This document shows positions 32,278 to 43,096 of a DNA stretch of 64,000 nt, piece after piece. Position 1 is the stretch's first letter. Each line of letters begins with the position of its first letter. The position numbers and the translations under genes are program-made. This DNA is from Raffaelea ambrosiae (taxonomy: Eukaryota > Ascomycota > Sordariomycetes > Ophiostomatales > Ophiostomataceae). The notes beneath the pieces were generated by a model. The model saw nothing but the letters and a program-made list of their open reading frames with translations, was not told the origin of the DNA and searched no databases. Location: assembly GCA_002778195.1 (NCBI GenBank), contig PCDI01000001.1:5715338-5779337 (forward strand). The letters are read 5' to 3'.

Positions 32278-33173
32278 GTTGGGTTGCTTGTGCAGAGCTG
32301 AGTGCTAAACTTGGTACGTGCAATCGGCCCTCAGGTAGTTCGGTAGGTTCTTGCAAGGCAATTTGGGGGTGTGAGATATTTATAAACATTGGTATGCTTC
32401 TCCAACAAAATGAGACCACACCACGTGTGGGTGGAATCTCGAGCCCACTGCAGGAGCGGTGGCGAGAGGCCGTCCCCGCCGTGCCGAGGCCGTGACGGAG
32501 CCCGATGATACGGTTGCTATTACTCGCCTATTGTTTTCCGGCAGTCTACCGAAATCGGTACCCAGATCTTTCCATTTAGCCTAAATAGCCTAGGAAATCC
32601 TGTAGTTATGGGACAAGGCTTTCGGTGTAAACGTCTGCTACTGCTGGTGCTTACACTTTGTCGGAGCAAGGCTACCAGAGGAGAATGAATCGACCTCGTG
32701 GCAGGACGAGTCCTTCCATTCAGGCTAAATAGCGAACCAGATGACTGGGAGAGGACGAGGCTTGGCGTAGTCGGTGAGAGCTTAAGGCACGTTGGTAGAA
32801 CGACCGGGGTGAGGAGTTTGTAGGACAGCCTTGGCAGTCAGCGTTCCATAGGAAAAAGACTCGGCCATGTTGAGGCGGGTACACTCAGCCTGACCAAACC
32901 ACTTTCTGTTTTCTCTGTTCTTGTTGTATTTTCCGGAGCTAGACTCGGTATTTGGTTCGTCACCCCAGACCCCCTGCGGCTGGTTCCATCCCGCAGCACC
33001 TCCGCTTTTCTCCATGGTTGTCCAACTCCAAACCTAAATATTGAACCATAAGGAGCCAGATATAATACGTTTGGAATTATACCGTAGAAGCTGGCGTAAT
33101 GGAGGATGTACGAATTTAATGCACTTCCTACCGTTTTGGCATCCGAACCAACTGTCTCGAAGTTCTCTATATA
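32278..33173. promoter_or_regulatory. Divergent promoter between GH5 and sugar transporter
   Basis: An 896-bp region between two start codons facing apart. A CACGTG core sits in an extended palindrome (CCACACCACGTGTGG) at 32422-32427, about 145 bp upstream of the GH5 ATG. A 77-codon minus-strand ORF (32782-33015) starts with ATG but has no recognisable feature and is not called. No RNA gene is seen. Confidence 0.5.
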
Positions 33174-35053
33174 ATGTCTAAGCAAACAGACGTCCAGGCT
33201 GTGACAGAGCAGTCACACGTTTCTCAGCTCCTCGGCCTTGACACCAAACCATGGTATCAGAAGCCAAACCTGAGGAGGCTCTATTTATTCCTTGTGCCAG
33301 CGGTTCTGGGTGTTGAGATGACCTCTGGATTCGATGGATCGATTCTCAATGGACTCCAGGCCGTGAAGCCATGGCTTGACTGTTGGTCTCGCACATCGAT
33401 TTCCCCCCGAGATGGACTGCAGCTGACTATTGATTTACATAGACTTTGATGACCCCCAAGGTGCGTTACTGGGTATCATCAATGCGGCCTTCAGCATTGG
33501 CAGTGTTCTTGCCCTGCCGATTGTACCATACGTGAGTAACCATACATCTCGTTTAATACCGACCGGATAGTCTAAGCAAGACGTGCGCTCTAGGTGAATG
33601 ACAAGATCGGAAGGAAACACTCCATCACCATTGGGTCTGCAATCATCATGGTTGGTGTTATCTTGCAAACGGCGTCGGTGCATAGTAAGAAAGCCATATT
33701 ACATGTATGCATGTTTGACGGTTTGTTGTTGCTGACCTACAAGTTGCCATGTTTCTCGTCTCTCGTCTCCTCCTCGGCATGGGTATTCCGTTTTGTATCT
33801 CCGGAGCCTCCCAGCTCATTGCCGAGCTTGCCTATCCCCGCGAAGCTGCTGTCCTCAACGGCCTGTTCAACGAAAGCTGGTACGTAGGTGCGATCCTGGC
33901 GGCCGGTGTGACGCTCGCAACCTTCAATCGCCCCGACGACTGGTCCTGGCGCATCCCCAGCTCGATCCAGTTTGCGCCGTCTCTGTTGCAAGTCCTATTC
34001 ATTTGGTTTATCCCCGAGTCACCCCGCTGGTTGATCTCGAAGGACCGCAGCGAGGAGGCCTTTGACATCCTGGTCAGGTACCACGCTGAAGGCGACCGTG
34101 ATGATCTCTTCGTCAATGCCGAGTTTGCAGAAATTCAGGCTCGCGTGAGCCACGAGCTGGAAACCTCGAAGCACAAGTGGATCGAGCTCCTGCAGACACC
34201 CGGAAACCGGAGGCGGACATTTATCGCGGCATGTGTCGGTCTCTTCAGTCAATGGAGCGGCAACGGATTGGTGTCCTACTACTTGGCCAAGGTTCTCGAC
34301 ACCATTGGCATCCACGACAAGCATACGCAGAACGTCATCAACTTGGCACTTTCTGTGAGTAACCGGCACGCCAAGAGGGCATCCTAGAGATACACTTCTG
34401 ACCATCGACTTTGACAGTGCTGGAACCTGGCTACCGGCTGCACGGGTGCTTTCATGACCAAAGTCCTTCGCCGCCGGACGCAATATTTGATATCCTATGT
34501 TGGTATGACGTGCGCGTTTGCCATCTGGACGGGCGTCAGCGCGAATTATGCGCAGACCAACAACAGCAAGACGGGTATTGCTGTTGTGGCCATGATTTTC
34601 CTGTACTACGGCTTCTACAACCAGATGCATCCTTTGACCTACATCTTTATCACGGAGGTCTTCCCGTTTATCCACCGCTCCAAGGGTGTTGGCCTCACAC
34701 AAACATTCAGTCGAAGCGGCGGTGCTTTTAACCTGTTCGTGAACCCGATCGGTCTTCAGAATATTGGGTGGAAATTCTACCTCGTCTACGTTGTAAGTTG
34801 CAGTTGCCGTGGCTTTCGCTGTACTAAACTTTCCCTCATTTGACTGTCCAATTAGGCCTGGCTTGCCGTGGAAACGTCCATTATCTATTTCGTGTACCCT
34901 GAGACCAAAGGTCCTACGCTCGAAGAGCTTGCCAACCGTGAGTTCACTGATACAGACCAATCACATGCTTCATTTACTAAATTTACAGTGTATGAGGACG
35001 AGAATCCGATGGAGAAAGGTGTTATGAAGGAGGAAAACGTGGACAGAGTTTAA
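33174..35053 (+). CDS. MFS sugar transporter (lactose/hexose permease-like)
   Basis: Six exons (33174-33381, 33443-33531, 33594-33684, 33744-34354, 34418-34792, 34856-35053) encode 523 aa with twelve predicted membrane segments. Sugar-porter signatures are FDGSILNGLQ in TM1, NDKIGRK after TM2, SRLLLGMGIPF, PESPRWLISKDR before the central loop, and YPETKGPTLEEL at the end. This layout matches the Lac12/hexose-type fungal permeases of the plasma membrane, which couple uptake to protons. The central loop contains the usual helical segment. Its divergence from the intracellular GH5 gene suggests uptake of a glycoside or disaccharide that GH5 then cleaves. The substrate cannot be fixed from the sequence. 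Confidence 0.9.
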
Positions 35054-35479
35054 GTAGAATCCCTCGCATTAGCTGAGACCTGACTTGGAATTTGGCTGTT
35101 AGTGGATGAGAGCAGTCCATGGGTTAGCGGCGATAGCTTACAACAATTGCCGAATATTGCCATTCTCCATGACTTGGGAGGAAGTATTCCGATGGGCAAG
35201 CTACCAGAGAATTGAATGCGAGGATTTGATCGAGGTGACCACGCCAAACAAAACAACCACGGCACTGAACTGTCTGCCAATACAGCCTCTAACGCGTCTG
35301 GGGGGCAAAAATGAAACACCCAATATCACATGTTCTCTCTCGAAATAAAAACTCAATGATGGATGATGCGCTGGAGGTATCATTGTTACAATAAATGGTC
35401 TTCTGTGTAGTCGCGGCATGTACAACCTCTCCCGCCAAAACTCACTCCCCGAACCAACACCCTCACCTCGTAGTTCAAC
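35054..35479. other. Convergent 3'-3' intergenic region
   Basis: The gap between the transporter and striatin genes. I see no ORF, repeat or RNA gene. Confidence 0.5.
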
Positions 35480-38236
35480 TTAGCGTGCAAACACTTTGAC
35501 AACCCCGTCGCCACCTCCGCTGACAACCCACCGCCCGTCTTGGCTCCAGACAACAGCACACACTCCCTCGCCCCGCATGATGCGGTGGGACGTGATCTCT
35601 TGCGTGCAAGACCGCTTTTCCAGGCTCCAGAAGCGCAGAGAGGCGTCGTGACCGGCACTGACCAGCTCCTGCCCATCAGGGTTGAGAGACAGGCAGGAAA
35701 TAGCAGCCGGATGTGCCAGCATGTTGTAAGTACATTGACCTTAAGAGCTGGTTAGTAACAAGAAGAGCAAAAAGAGGGGGGGAAAACAATTTTCAAAAGG
35801 GAGAGAGAGCCTTGACATACCACTGTTGGCATCAAAAAATCGGATGAATCGGTCTTCGTGGCCGGAAATGATAACGCCCTCCACGCCTGACCCGGCCATG
35901 GCCCGGCTGCCGCCTGTTGGGCCGCCACCGCCGAGATCGTCATCGCCCAGCTGCGGCTGCTGGTCCAGGCCCACCGTCGTGGCCACGACGGCATTGACGC
36001 TGGTGCCGATGGTGCCGTCGTACGTCTCGAGGCTCGCCATGGCGCCGATTTCCTCGCCCGTCCGCGTGTCATAGACCAGAATGGAGGCGTCCGAGTAGCT
36101 GACGACAAAGTTCTCGCCGCTGCTGTTCAGGGCGGTGATGCTGGTGGGGCTGGCCTTGGAGTTGGCTCGCGTAATCGTGTGCACCAGTGTGTGGTGGAAG
36201 GGACTGTTGCTGGCCACGGTCGGCTGCGGGCTGCTCGGGAACGCCGACCCAGAGCTCATCGAGTTGCCCCGAACACGCCCCCCTGCACCCCGGCGGCCCG
36301 TCACGGCTGACGGTTGCGGCGAAGACAGCTGTGGTGGCGCGCTCACGGCCCAGATGCGGATCGTGCCATCAGCGGCGCCAGATACCAGCAAAATCCTATC
36401 CGGAGAACCGTACGGGTTGGTCTGGCCAAACACCGTGCCCAGCGTGGCTGGCAGGACACACAGCGCCCAGACAGCATCCGTGTGGCCGTCCAGCGTAGCT
36501 TTCGGATCCACCCGGCCGCGCTCCCAGACCCGAATGAAATTGTCCTGGCCGCCCGAGAAGATCCAGCCGTCGCCCTGTGCGCGTCCACCCGTGGAGAAGT
36601 TGGGCGCAGGGGACCATGAAGCTAGGCAGAGAACGGCGCCGTGATGGCCGCGGTGGGTGAAGTCGGCCTGGACATCGAGATCGGAGACGATGTTGGCGCT
36701 GCTGCCGTGGTTTGCTGATCGAGGAATGTGGAAGCGCTTGATCAGGCCGTCATCGCCAGCTGTGCAGATTTCTGGTTCGCCGGGGCTGCCGCCGCCCGAG
36801 AAGATGACGGTCCGGACGGTGTCGAGATGTCCCCGGAGGCCGAACCGGAGCTTGAAGCTGCCACTTTCCGACTTCTGAGAGAGGGAATTCAAGGACATTT
36901 CGTGCTCTGCGCTTCGCCGGCGGGACATGCTACCCTTCCGCCGGTGCGAGCCCGAAAGTCGGTTGGGGGACTTTGGTAAGCTGTCAGCAACAGGGAACAT
37001 GTCTGTGTCAGGACGGTTCGAGATCGGCTGGGCTGCGTGTGAAGAAGCGGGCTCGGGGAACGTTGACGGGCCGTCGTTGAAATCCCACGAATCCGATTCT
37101 GGCTCCTCTTTCTTCTCGCGTGACTCCTCGGTGAACGAAGCTGCCGCGGCTGACCGCGACGACTCTGCTGCCGCCGCGGCCTCTTCCGCTGCTCTGTTTG
37201 CTGCCAGTGCCGACTGTGTTTGCGACTGCGTTTGCGGAGCCCATTCGGGAGGTGTGGTTGTGTAGAGCGGCTGACCCAGGTCGACATTCGACCGGACCAT
37301 GGGCTGCGGCTGCAGCTCTGGGGCTCTCGAGGAATTGAAGCTGTTGGACGCTTGCGGTTGCAGGTGGGTGCCGATGTGGTTGGTGTTGCCGCCAGACACC
37401 TGGCGCGCGTTTTGCTGCGACCGGATGGGCTGGGAGAACTGTTCCATTTGCTGGCTGACGGGGAGACCAAAGTCGTCTTCGCGGAGGTCGTCCATCATCG
37501 GCAACTGAGGTGATTCGCGTGGCGGGTTGGGATTCGCAGGGGTGACCATGAGATAGGTGAACTCGGCCTGGCACTGGTCGAGGAAGTTTCGGAGGTCGGC
37601 TCTCTGGCTTTCCTCTTCGGGGACCTCGTTGTGTGGAGGGTCGCGTTTGGGCTTCGTGTCTTTCTCGCCTGTGACAGTCAGTTAGACAACAAGAGCGAAC
37701 GCTGATACGACAAAACACCGCCGGTCGAAAAAAAAAAACCCCGGAGACTCTGGAGAGCATGACTTACCAATCTTCTCGTAGGCCTTTGTGGATGACTCCT
37801 GGCCCTCTTGCGCGTCAGACTGCGCGCCCGACGCCTTGAGCTGGGCCGACTGCTCCTTCACCTTCTTCTCCAGGATGGACACGTATTTCTTGAGCGCTTT
37901 CTGAGTCGCATCGGCGCGCCGACTGGAGCCTTCGAGGGCGGCTATGCGCCCCTTCATCTCCTGCTTCTCGATCTCCCAGGCGTTGCGGTCGCGTTCGTGG
38001 CGATGCCATTCGGTCTGGAGGAATCGCATGACACCTGGAGGGAAAGATGACGTGTTAGACTGTGGAAGAGTGAAAACAATGGTGATGAGAAAGCGCAACA
38101 AACCTTGGAGCGTGTATTCAGTCGCGTGCGGTTGGGATGAGTTCATCTGCAGACCGCCGGACATGTCACCCGGTCCCAGACCGCCCAGGCCGCCCGACCC
38201 GGCCCCCATGCCGGACTGGCCGTTCCAGCTAGCCAT
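35480..38236 (-). CDS. pro11: Striatin-family WD40 scaffold (PRO11/Far8 homologue)
   Basis: Four exons (38236-38104, 38034-37768, 37668-35821, 35739-35480) give 835 aa, close to Sordaria PRO11. The N-terminal striatin domain begins [21 protein letters not shown] and continues as a coiled coil (EIEKQEMKGRIAALEG to YVSILEKKVKEQ). A long Ser/Gln/Pro-rich linker leads to C-terminal WD40 repeats, starting near FKLRFGLRGHLDTVRTV and ending with VCAVVWSQDGRWVVSGGGDG. Striatins scaffold the STRIPAK phosphatase-kinase complex at endomembranes and are needed for hyphal fusion and fruiting-body development in filamentous ascomycetes. Loss of function is therefore expected to be developmental. Confidence 0.93.
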
Positions 38237-39085
38237 CTGACGGGGCGTATTAGTTGCAAGGTGGTGATGCTTTCGAGTGCGAGGACGAGGTTGGTGTGTG
38301 GTTGTACGGAGCCGTGGGTATCGAGGCTGCCGGGATAGAGTTCCCGACGCGTGGCGGGTTTTCCTCGTTTCGCTATCGTCAGGGTCTACTCAGGGTCGTG
38401 GTATATATGCATGCAGCAAGTTGCAATGCGCTGAACGACGGGGGAGTTGATGATTAGATGTCGATCGATATAGACAACGAAGACGATACGATCGACAGAG
38501 GTCGGGGGCCGTGTCGCAGCTCTCGCAGATGCCGAAAGGGTTGGCGGTTGTCGATCGATTTGATGAGAAGTAAAAAAGAGACGTCTATGGAGGAAGATGC
38601 AAAACAAAAACACAACAACAAAAACCGCCAAAAAAAATTAGTCGTACACGGGAAGAGAGAAAGAAGAAAGAAGAAGAAAAGAAGAAGACGCGCTAGCCAG
38701 GGACCGATGACGGATGCTGAAGACGCTGCTGTGTTGAAGGGGGAGTCGAGACAGAGAGGGTGGGAAAGAGGGCGAAAAATGCGATTCTGGAGATTTTCAG
38801 CAGCACTGTACACGGTAACAGCTGCACGCTTTTTGGGGCGAGCGAGATGATAGCTCTCTTCTTTCGGTTCGCATGCAGCCAACGCATGTCGCGTACCGCC
38901 AGCAGGCCAATCACAGGGCGGCGTGGTTTCTTCAGGCGCTAAGGCACCAATGTGGCCAACGTTCAGGGGCTCATTTTACTTGGTGGTGGCACGCCCAGGA
39001 TTTGGTCACTTCTTGGTGGGCACGTGCCCGGACACGGTTCTTTGGTTTCTTATCGGCGTGCTTCCTTTTTGTTATAGGTGCTGCA
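38237..39085. other. Promoter of striatin gene and 3' flank of RAD14
   Basis: An 849-bp gap with an A/G-rich tract (about 38580-38690). Its ORFs are translations of that tract and are not believable. No other feature is supported. Confidence 0.45.
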
Positions 39086-40423
39086 CTAAAACTCCAGCTC
39101 TTCCACCTCCATGCCACAGGTGATACATCGTTTCACCGACATGCCGTCTTCGTTTTCCACGGCCCGCCCCCATTCATGGGTGTGCCGCCCACCGCTGCCG
39201 ACGGCATCGCCAAAGTTTGTGGGCTTGCTCCCGTCCTTTGCGGCGTTGCCCCCGTTGGCGTTGCGTCGGTATGCTTCTGTTCTCGTCTTCTTCTTTAATT
39301 GCAGCAGCTTATCTTTGAACTTGGCCTCCTTTCTCTTCTTCTTGTCCGTCTCTCGTCTTTCGAACTCGGCGTCTAGTGCTTCTGCTGAGCCCCATTTCTC
39401 ATTTATGGCATACTCTTCTACCTGATACCGCAGGAACAGCATCATGTCGTGCCAGTGAGATTTGTGTGGGTTGGGCCGTGAGAGATGCGGCAATAGTTCT
39501 TCGTCTCGTAGTTCGGCTGCAGTGGGGGGGGAAAAATCGAACAGTTAGATAGAGCCACGGGACAGGAGGCAAACGAAGAGCACCCAGGGACACACCCGCC
39601 GGGCATACTCACGATCTGTCAAAAGATAGTCCTCTCTGCACTCCGTCTTCGTCAGGAGACTGTACTTTTCCGGGTATTTCTCCTTGCACAGGTTACAGAC
39701 GCAGCATTTGAAGACGTCTGCCCATACCCAGTCAATTTCCAAGCTGCGGCACTCGCGACATCGCTTCTGCTCCTTCTTGTCGGCCAATACGCTCAGTCCA
39801 GGCTCGTAGGGTCCCGCCTTTTGCCTCTTGAGGTTACGAATCAACTGTAACCTCTCCCACTCAGTGACGGTCATGTGTGCTGGCTTTTGTTCTTGGCCTG
39901 TGGCGCCCTCTGAGGAAAACGCCTTGTTCCACGGGTCGTCTTCTGCTGACAAAAAGCCGCCTTTTGTATCGGTCATGGAGCTAAAGTTGTAGTCGACGTA
40001 TTTGGCAAAGTTCTTTGCCGGCCGGATCTCGACGTCCTGGTTGGCGGCCGCATTTCGGTGGGTGGACGGCACTTCGGAGACGGATATGGAGGCATGCGGT
40101 CGTTTTCTGGAGTTGTCGCCGACGATCTCGACCCCGCTGGACGCTATGAACCCTGCGGGTTCCCGGGAGGACTGAAGAGCCTTCCCCTTTTGTATTTCGG
40201 CATCGCGCTGTATCCGGGTCGCCTTGGATCTTAACCGGTTCTCTTCCTGACAAAGGTGTCAATATTGAGGGAAAGGTCAGGAACACAGTTGGAGGGCAGA
40301 ACAGAGCAAATCAGCAGTCGATGTACAGCTTACAGTAAGTCTTGATGCGTCTCGAGTCGAGGAACTGGACGCCGCCTCCGATGCTGTCGGCGCACGTTTT
40401 TCTGCTGGTGACTGGGTATCCAT
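39086..40423 (-). CDS. rad14: Nucleotide excision repair factor XPA/RAD14
   Basis: Three exons (40423-40334, 40246-39613, 39516-39086) encode 384 aa. The zinc finger has Cys193, Cys196, Cys214 and Cys217, the exact C-x2-C-x17-C-x2-C spacing of XPA. It is followed by the DNA-binding core (KEKYPEKYSLLTKTECREDY, then LPHLSRPNPHKSHWHDMMLF). The basic RRETDKKKRKEAKFKDKLLQ helix and the HEWGRAVENEDG to CITCGMEVEELEF ending are typical of fungal RAD14. The protein verifies DNA damage within the pre-incision complex in the nucleus. The N-terminal 180 residues are Ser/Arg/Lys-rich and poorly ordered. Confidence 0.93.
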
Positions 40424-40789
40424 GGGAAGAGAGGAAAACTGGGTATACGAGACAATGAGATTTTCGGATGCACGTCATGCAAGGCTGCAGGCTACCATCT
40501 TATGGTTCTGCCATGGACAAAATTGGGTGGTTGTATTAGTCATAGTCTAGTCCTGTCCAAAGACTGGAATTGTGGGGGTAGTCAGTCCCTGGAGTTTGGG
40601 CCACCCCTAAACCGCCCACAGTTCTAAAAGGTTATGGGGGACGACCCGGAGATTGGGAGCCCGGCGCAAAGCCCAAGTGTGCCAAAATGCCACCAAAAAA
40701 AAAAAGGACAGCGCAACAGGCTAGAAACCAAAAAAAGACGCTATTTTGAGCAAGGAGTTTTGTACGTATGTGTTCCGCCTTCTGTGCCC
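40424..40789. other. Short intergenic region upstream of RAD14
   Basis: Promoter of RAD14 and 3' flank of the Pho88-like gene. A-runs lie near 40693-40706. No gene seen. Confidence 0.45.
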
Positions 40790-41485
40790 CTACTCCTCCT
40801 TAACGCCACCGCGGCCAGCGCGCTCAGCAGCCTCGACGGCCTTCTTGTCGCTTTGCGCCCCGCCTTGGAGACCGCCCATGAGGCCGCCGCCGGCCTTGAA
40901 GGGCCGCTTGAGGTCGCCCGAGGCCGATTGGCCGAATAGGTGGATTTTGGCCAGGTTGGACTCGAAGGCGCCCTTCAGCGGGATGATGGACTGGATAAGT
41001 AGCGGGTTGGTGTACTTGAGGTACAGGTGCATAAAGGCCATCATGGCGACGCCCATCATCTGGGAGCGCAGGAGGGTCTTGAGCTGGGCCTTGTCGTATG
41101 CGTGCACGGTCGTGGTGACGAGCTTGCCCTCCTCGGTGGAGCCCATTGGGGCGGGTTCGACATACTTGAGCGTGGTGAGGTCTAGGAGGTTTAGCATAGC
41201 CATACAAGGCAGTTGGGGAGAGGGGGATGTGGACGGGAGTGGCGCTCACCCTTCTTCTTGTCAATGCGACTCTGGATGTAGAGGGTGACGGCCAGGATGA
41301 TCAGGTTGCTGGCGACATAGATGGCGCGGACAATGTTGAGGACGTCTGGGTTGTCGAAGGGAACCTTTTTCGAAACCTGCATCATGCCCAGGATGATGAC
41401 GAGGTTGGTGCTGTTGAATGTTAGAGCATGTTTGCGATAATGAAACAGCTGAGACCACTCACACTTGGGGAGACAGGCCGGCCAT
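40790..41485 (-). CDS. pho88: Pho88/SND3-like ER membrane protein
   Basis: Three exons (41485-41463, 41410-41250, 41181-40790) encode 191 aa, the usual Pho88 length. The N-terminal exon MAGLSPQV joins TNLVIILGMMQVSKKVPFD, the conserved start of the family. A membrane segment follows (VRAIYVASNLIILAVTLYI), then a charged loop and a second hydrophobic region (QMMGVAMMAFMHLYLKYTNP). The C-terminus is Gly/Lys-rich. The yeast homologue was described in phosphate transporter maturation and later as SND3 of the SRP-independent ER targeting route. Its place here among housekeeping genes fits that role. Confidence 0.93.
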
Positions 41486-42251
41486 TGTCGCGGTTTTGCT
41501 AGGTGTGTGTTAAAGGAGAGAGGGGGAGTTGGAAGAGCACAAGAAGCTAAAGAAATACAGAAGCAAATAAGCAAAGAAGCAGAAACAAGAGAGACACAGA
41601 AATTGGTTGGTGCGATGTTGTAGGGTGGTGGGAAAATTGCGACTTCAAAAAGGAAGGTACGAAGAGCCCACCCAACGTCTTTTTCGGCGGCGGGAAGTTC
41701 TAATGTTCCGGTCACTTTGAGCGACGGGGCCCGAAGATAAGCTCCCCAGCGGTGGTTACAAGGGCTAAAGGACACGTTCCAGAAGCTTCATTTGCCACTA
41801 ACGAGCGGTTTGCCTAGCGCTGTCGCACAGATAACGCAAGACAATGGTGGGCCTAACTCGCCGCCAAATGGCTTTCGGACAGGCCTTATTCGCCCCTGAA
41901 GGCGCGTCGGATAAAGTGTGAAAATCTTAGGTATTCATAGAAGTCATCAACGCCCAGGAGAAGCTCGAAAAAGAAGAAAGAAAGAGAAAAGAAGAGAAAA
42001 GAAAGAAAACCCCGCCATCTCTTCGCTTCTGTATTTTTTTTAAAAAGTACTCATTTGATACATTCCCGTCTCGTGAATTTAAGTAGACACTGTCACTACT
42101 TGAATGGCTCGCTCTTGATATGGAATCCAATCCATCCATTTCTCTCAAGTCTCGCAATATCACCAACATTTCACCCTCCTGTGAGGATTCTTTGATTTCT
42201 GTGTTTGATTGTGCAAGTGACTTCTCTTCTCAACGCACACACGGCTCTCAC
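41486..42251. other. Intergenic region upstream of Pho88
   Basis: Contains the promoter of the Pho88-like gene and an A/G-rich tract near 41950-42010. No coding or RNA feature is supported. Confidence 0.45.
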
Positions 42252-43096
42252 TCAGGCCACCTTTCCTAGACTGGCTGCATCTACCACCGCCAAGATTTCC
42301 GCATCTGCCCCCTTGTCCAGCGGTCGCAGTGGCGACCGTCGCTGCCAGCGCGTGCTTCAACGCCACCGTACCTTCCGTGTGTGACCCGCGGTGGTATACT
42401 GCTTTGGTCACGGGAAGCATCGTGTCGTGGATCGCCCGCGCCTTGGGGTGGTCCTTGGCCTTGCCGGCGTGGATCATGGCCGACAACAGCTCTGGCGCAA
42501 TGTTGTCGTACCCGACCAGCAAGCCGTCCACGTCGAAGACGGTGTGCAGCAGGTACTCGTCGTGGCAGGTGAGGATCTGCAGGTCAGGCCGCTGCCTGCG
42601 AATCACGGGGATCTCCGTGTCCCGGCGGCGCATGCTTCGGACGCCGTTCTTCATGGCAAAGACGCCGGGCTGTGCGGAGATGTCGTGCATGGTCTGCAGG
42701 CTGTAGGTGGCCTTGGTGTTGTCGGGGTACTGGAAAAGAATCAAAGGCAAGCAGCTGTACTCGTAGACATGCTTGTAGCGGTCCTGTGCTGTAGAGCAGG
42801 CCAGCTGCGGCGCCGGCGTCTTTGGCTCGCTTGGCCCCAATGGCGGCCACCTCGGTTGCCTTCGCCAGTGATGTCGGCAATAACGGGGATCTTGTTGTCC
42901 ACCGACCTGACGAACGCCTTGATCACAGCCACCTGCTCGTCTTGCGCCAGGAACGTGCCTTCGCCGGCGTGGCTCAGCACCACGAGGCCCTTGACGTCCG
43001 GGAAGGGGACCAGCCAGGACCCCAGGCGGTGGGTGCCGTCGTACTTCACGCTGCCGATCCCCGACCCGTTGTAGACTTCGCGGATGAATCAGGCAT
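42252..43096 (-). pseudogene. Decayed dihydrodipicolinate-synthase (DapA/NanA) family gene
   Basis: Coherent protein segments of a DapA-family TIM barrel run in order along the minus strand but in different frames. After ATG 43096, a one-base loss near 43086-43089 shifts MPD away from the IREVYNG segment. The frame then reads KYDGTHRLGSWLVPFPDVKG up to GEG. One extra A at 42856/42857 shifts it to TEVAAIGAKRAKDAGAAAGLLY. A deletion near 42781-42795 removes the segment before DRYKHVYEYS. Another lesion near 42335-42345 precedes the ending PLDKGADAEILAVVDAASL and TGA. The Schiff-base Lys segment (VFAMKNGV) survives. The intact family are class I aldolases/lyases acting on pyruvate-type substrates. 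The substitutions look mild, so the loss is probably recent. The lesions are indels, not the C-to-T changes of repeat-induced point mutation. Confidence 0.8.

Noticed and set aside
32782..33015. 77-codon ORF between GH5 and transporter
   Set aside because: Starts with ATG but has no motif or signal and lies in a shared promoter.
42391..43074. 227-codon plus-strand ORF over the DapA relic
   Set aside because: The minus strand shows consecutive DapA-family segments; the plus frame has no features.
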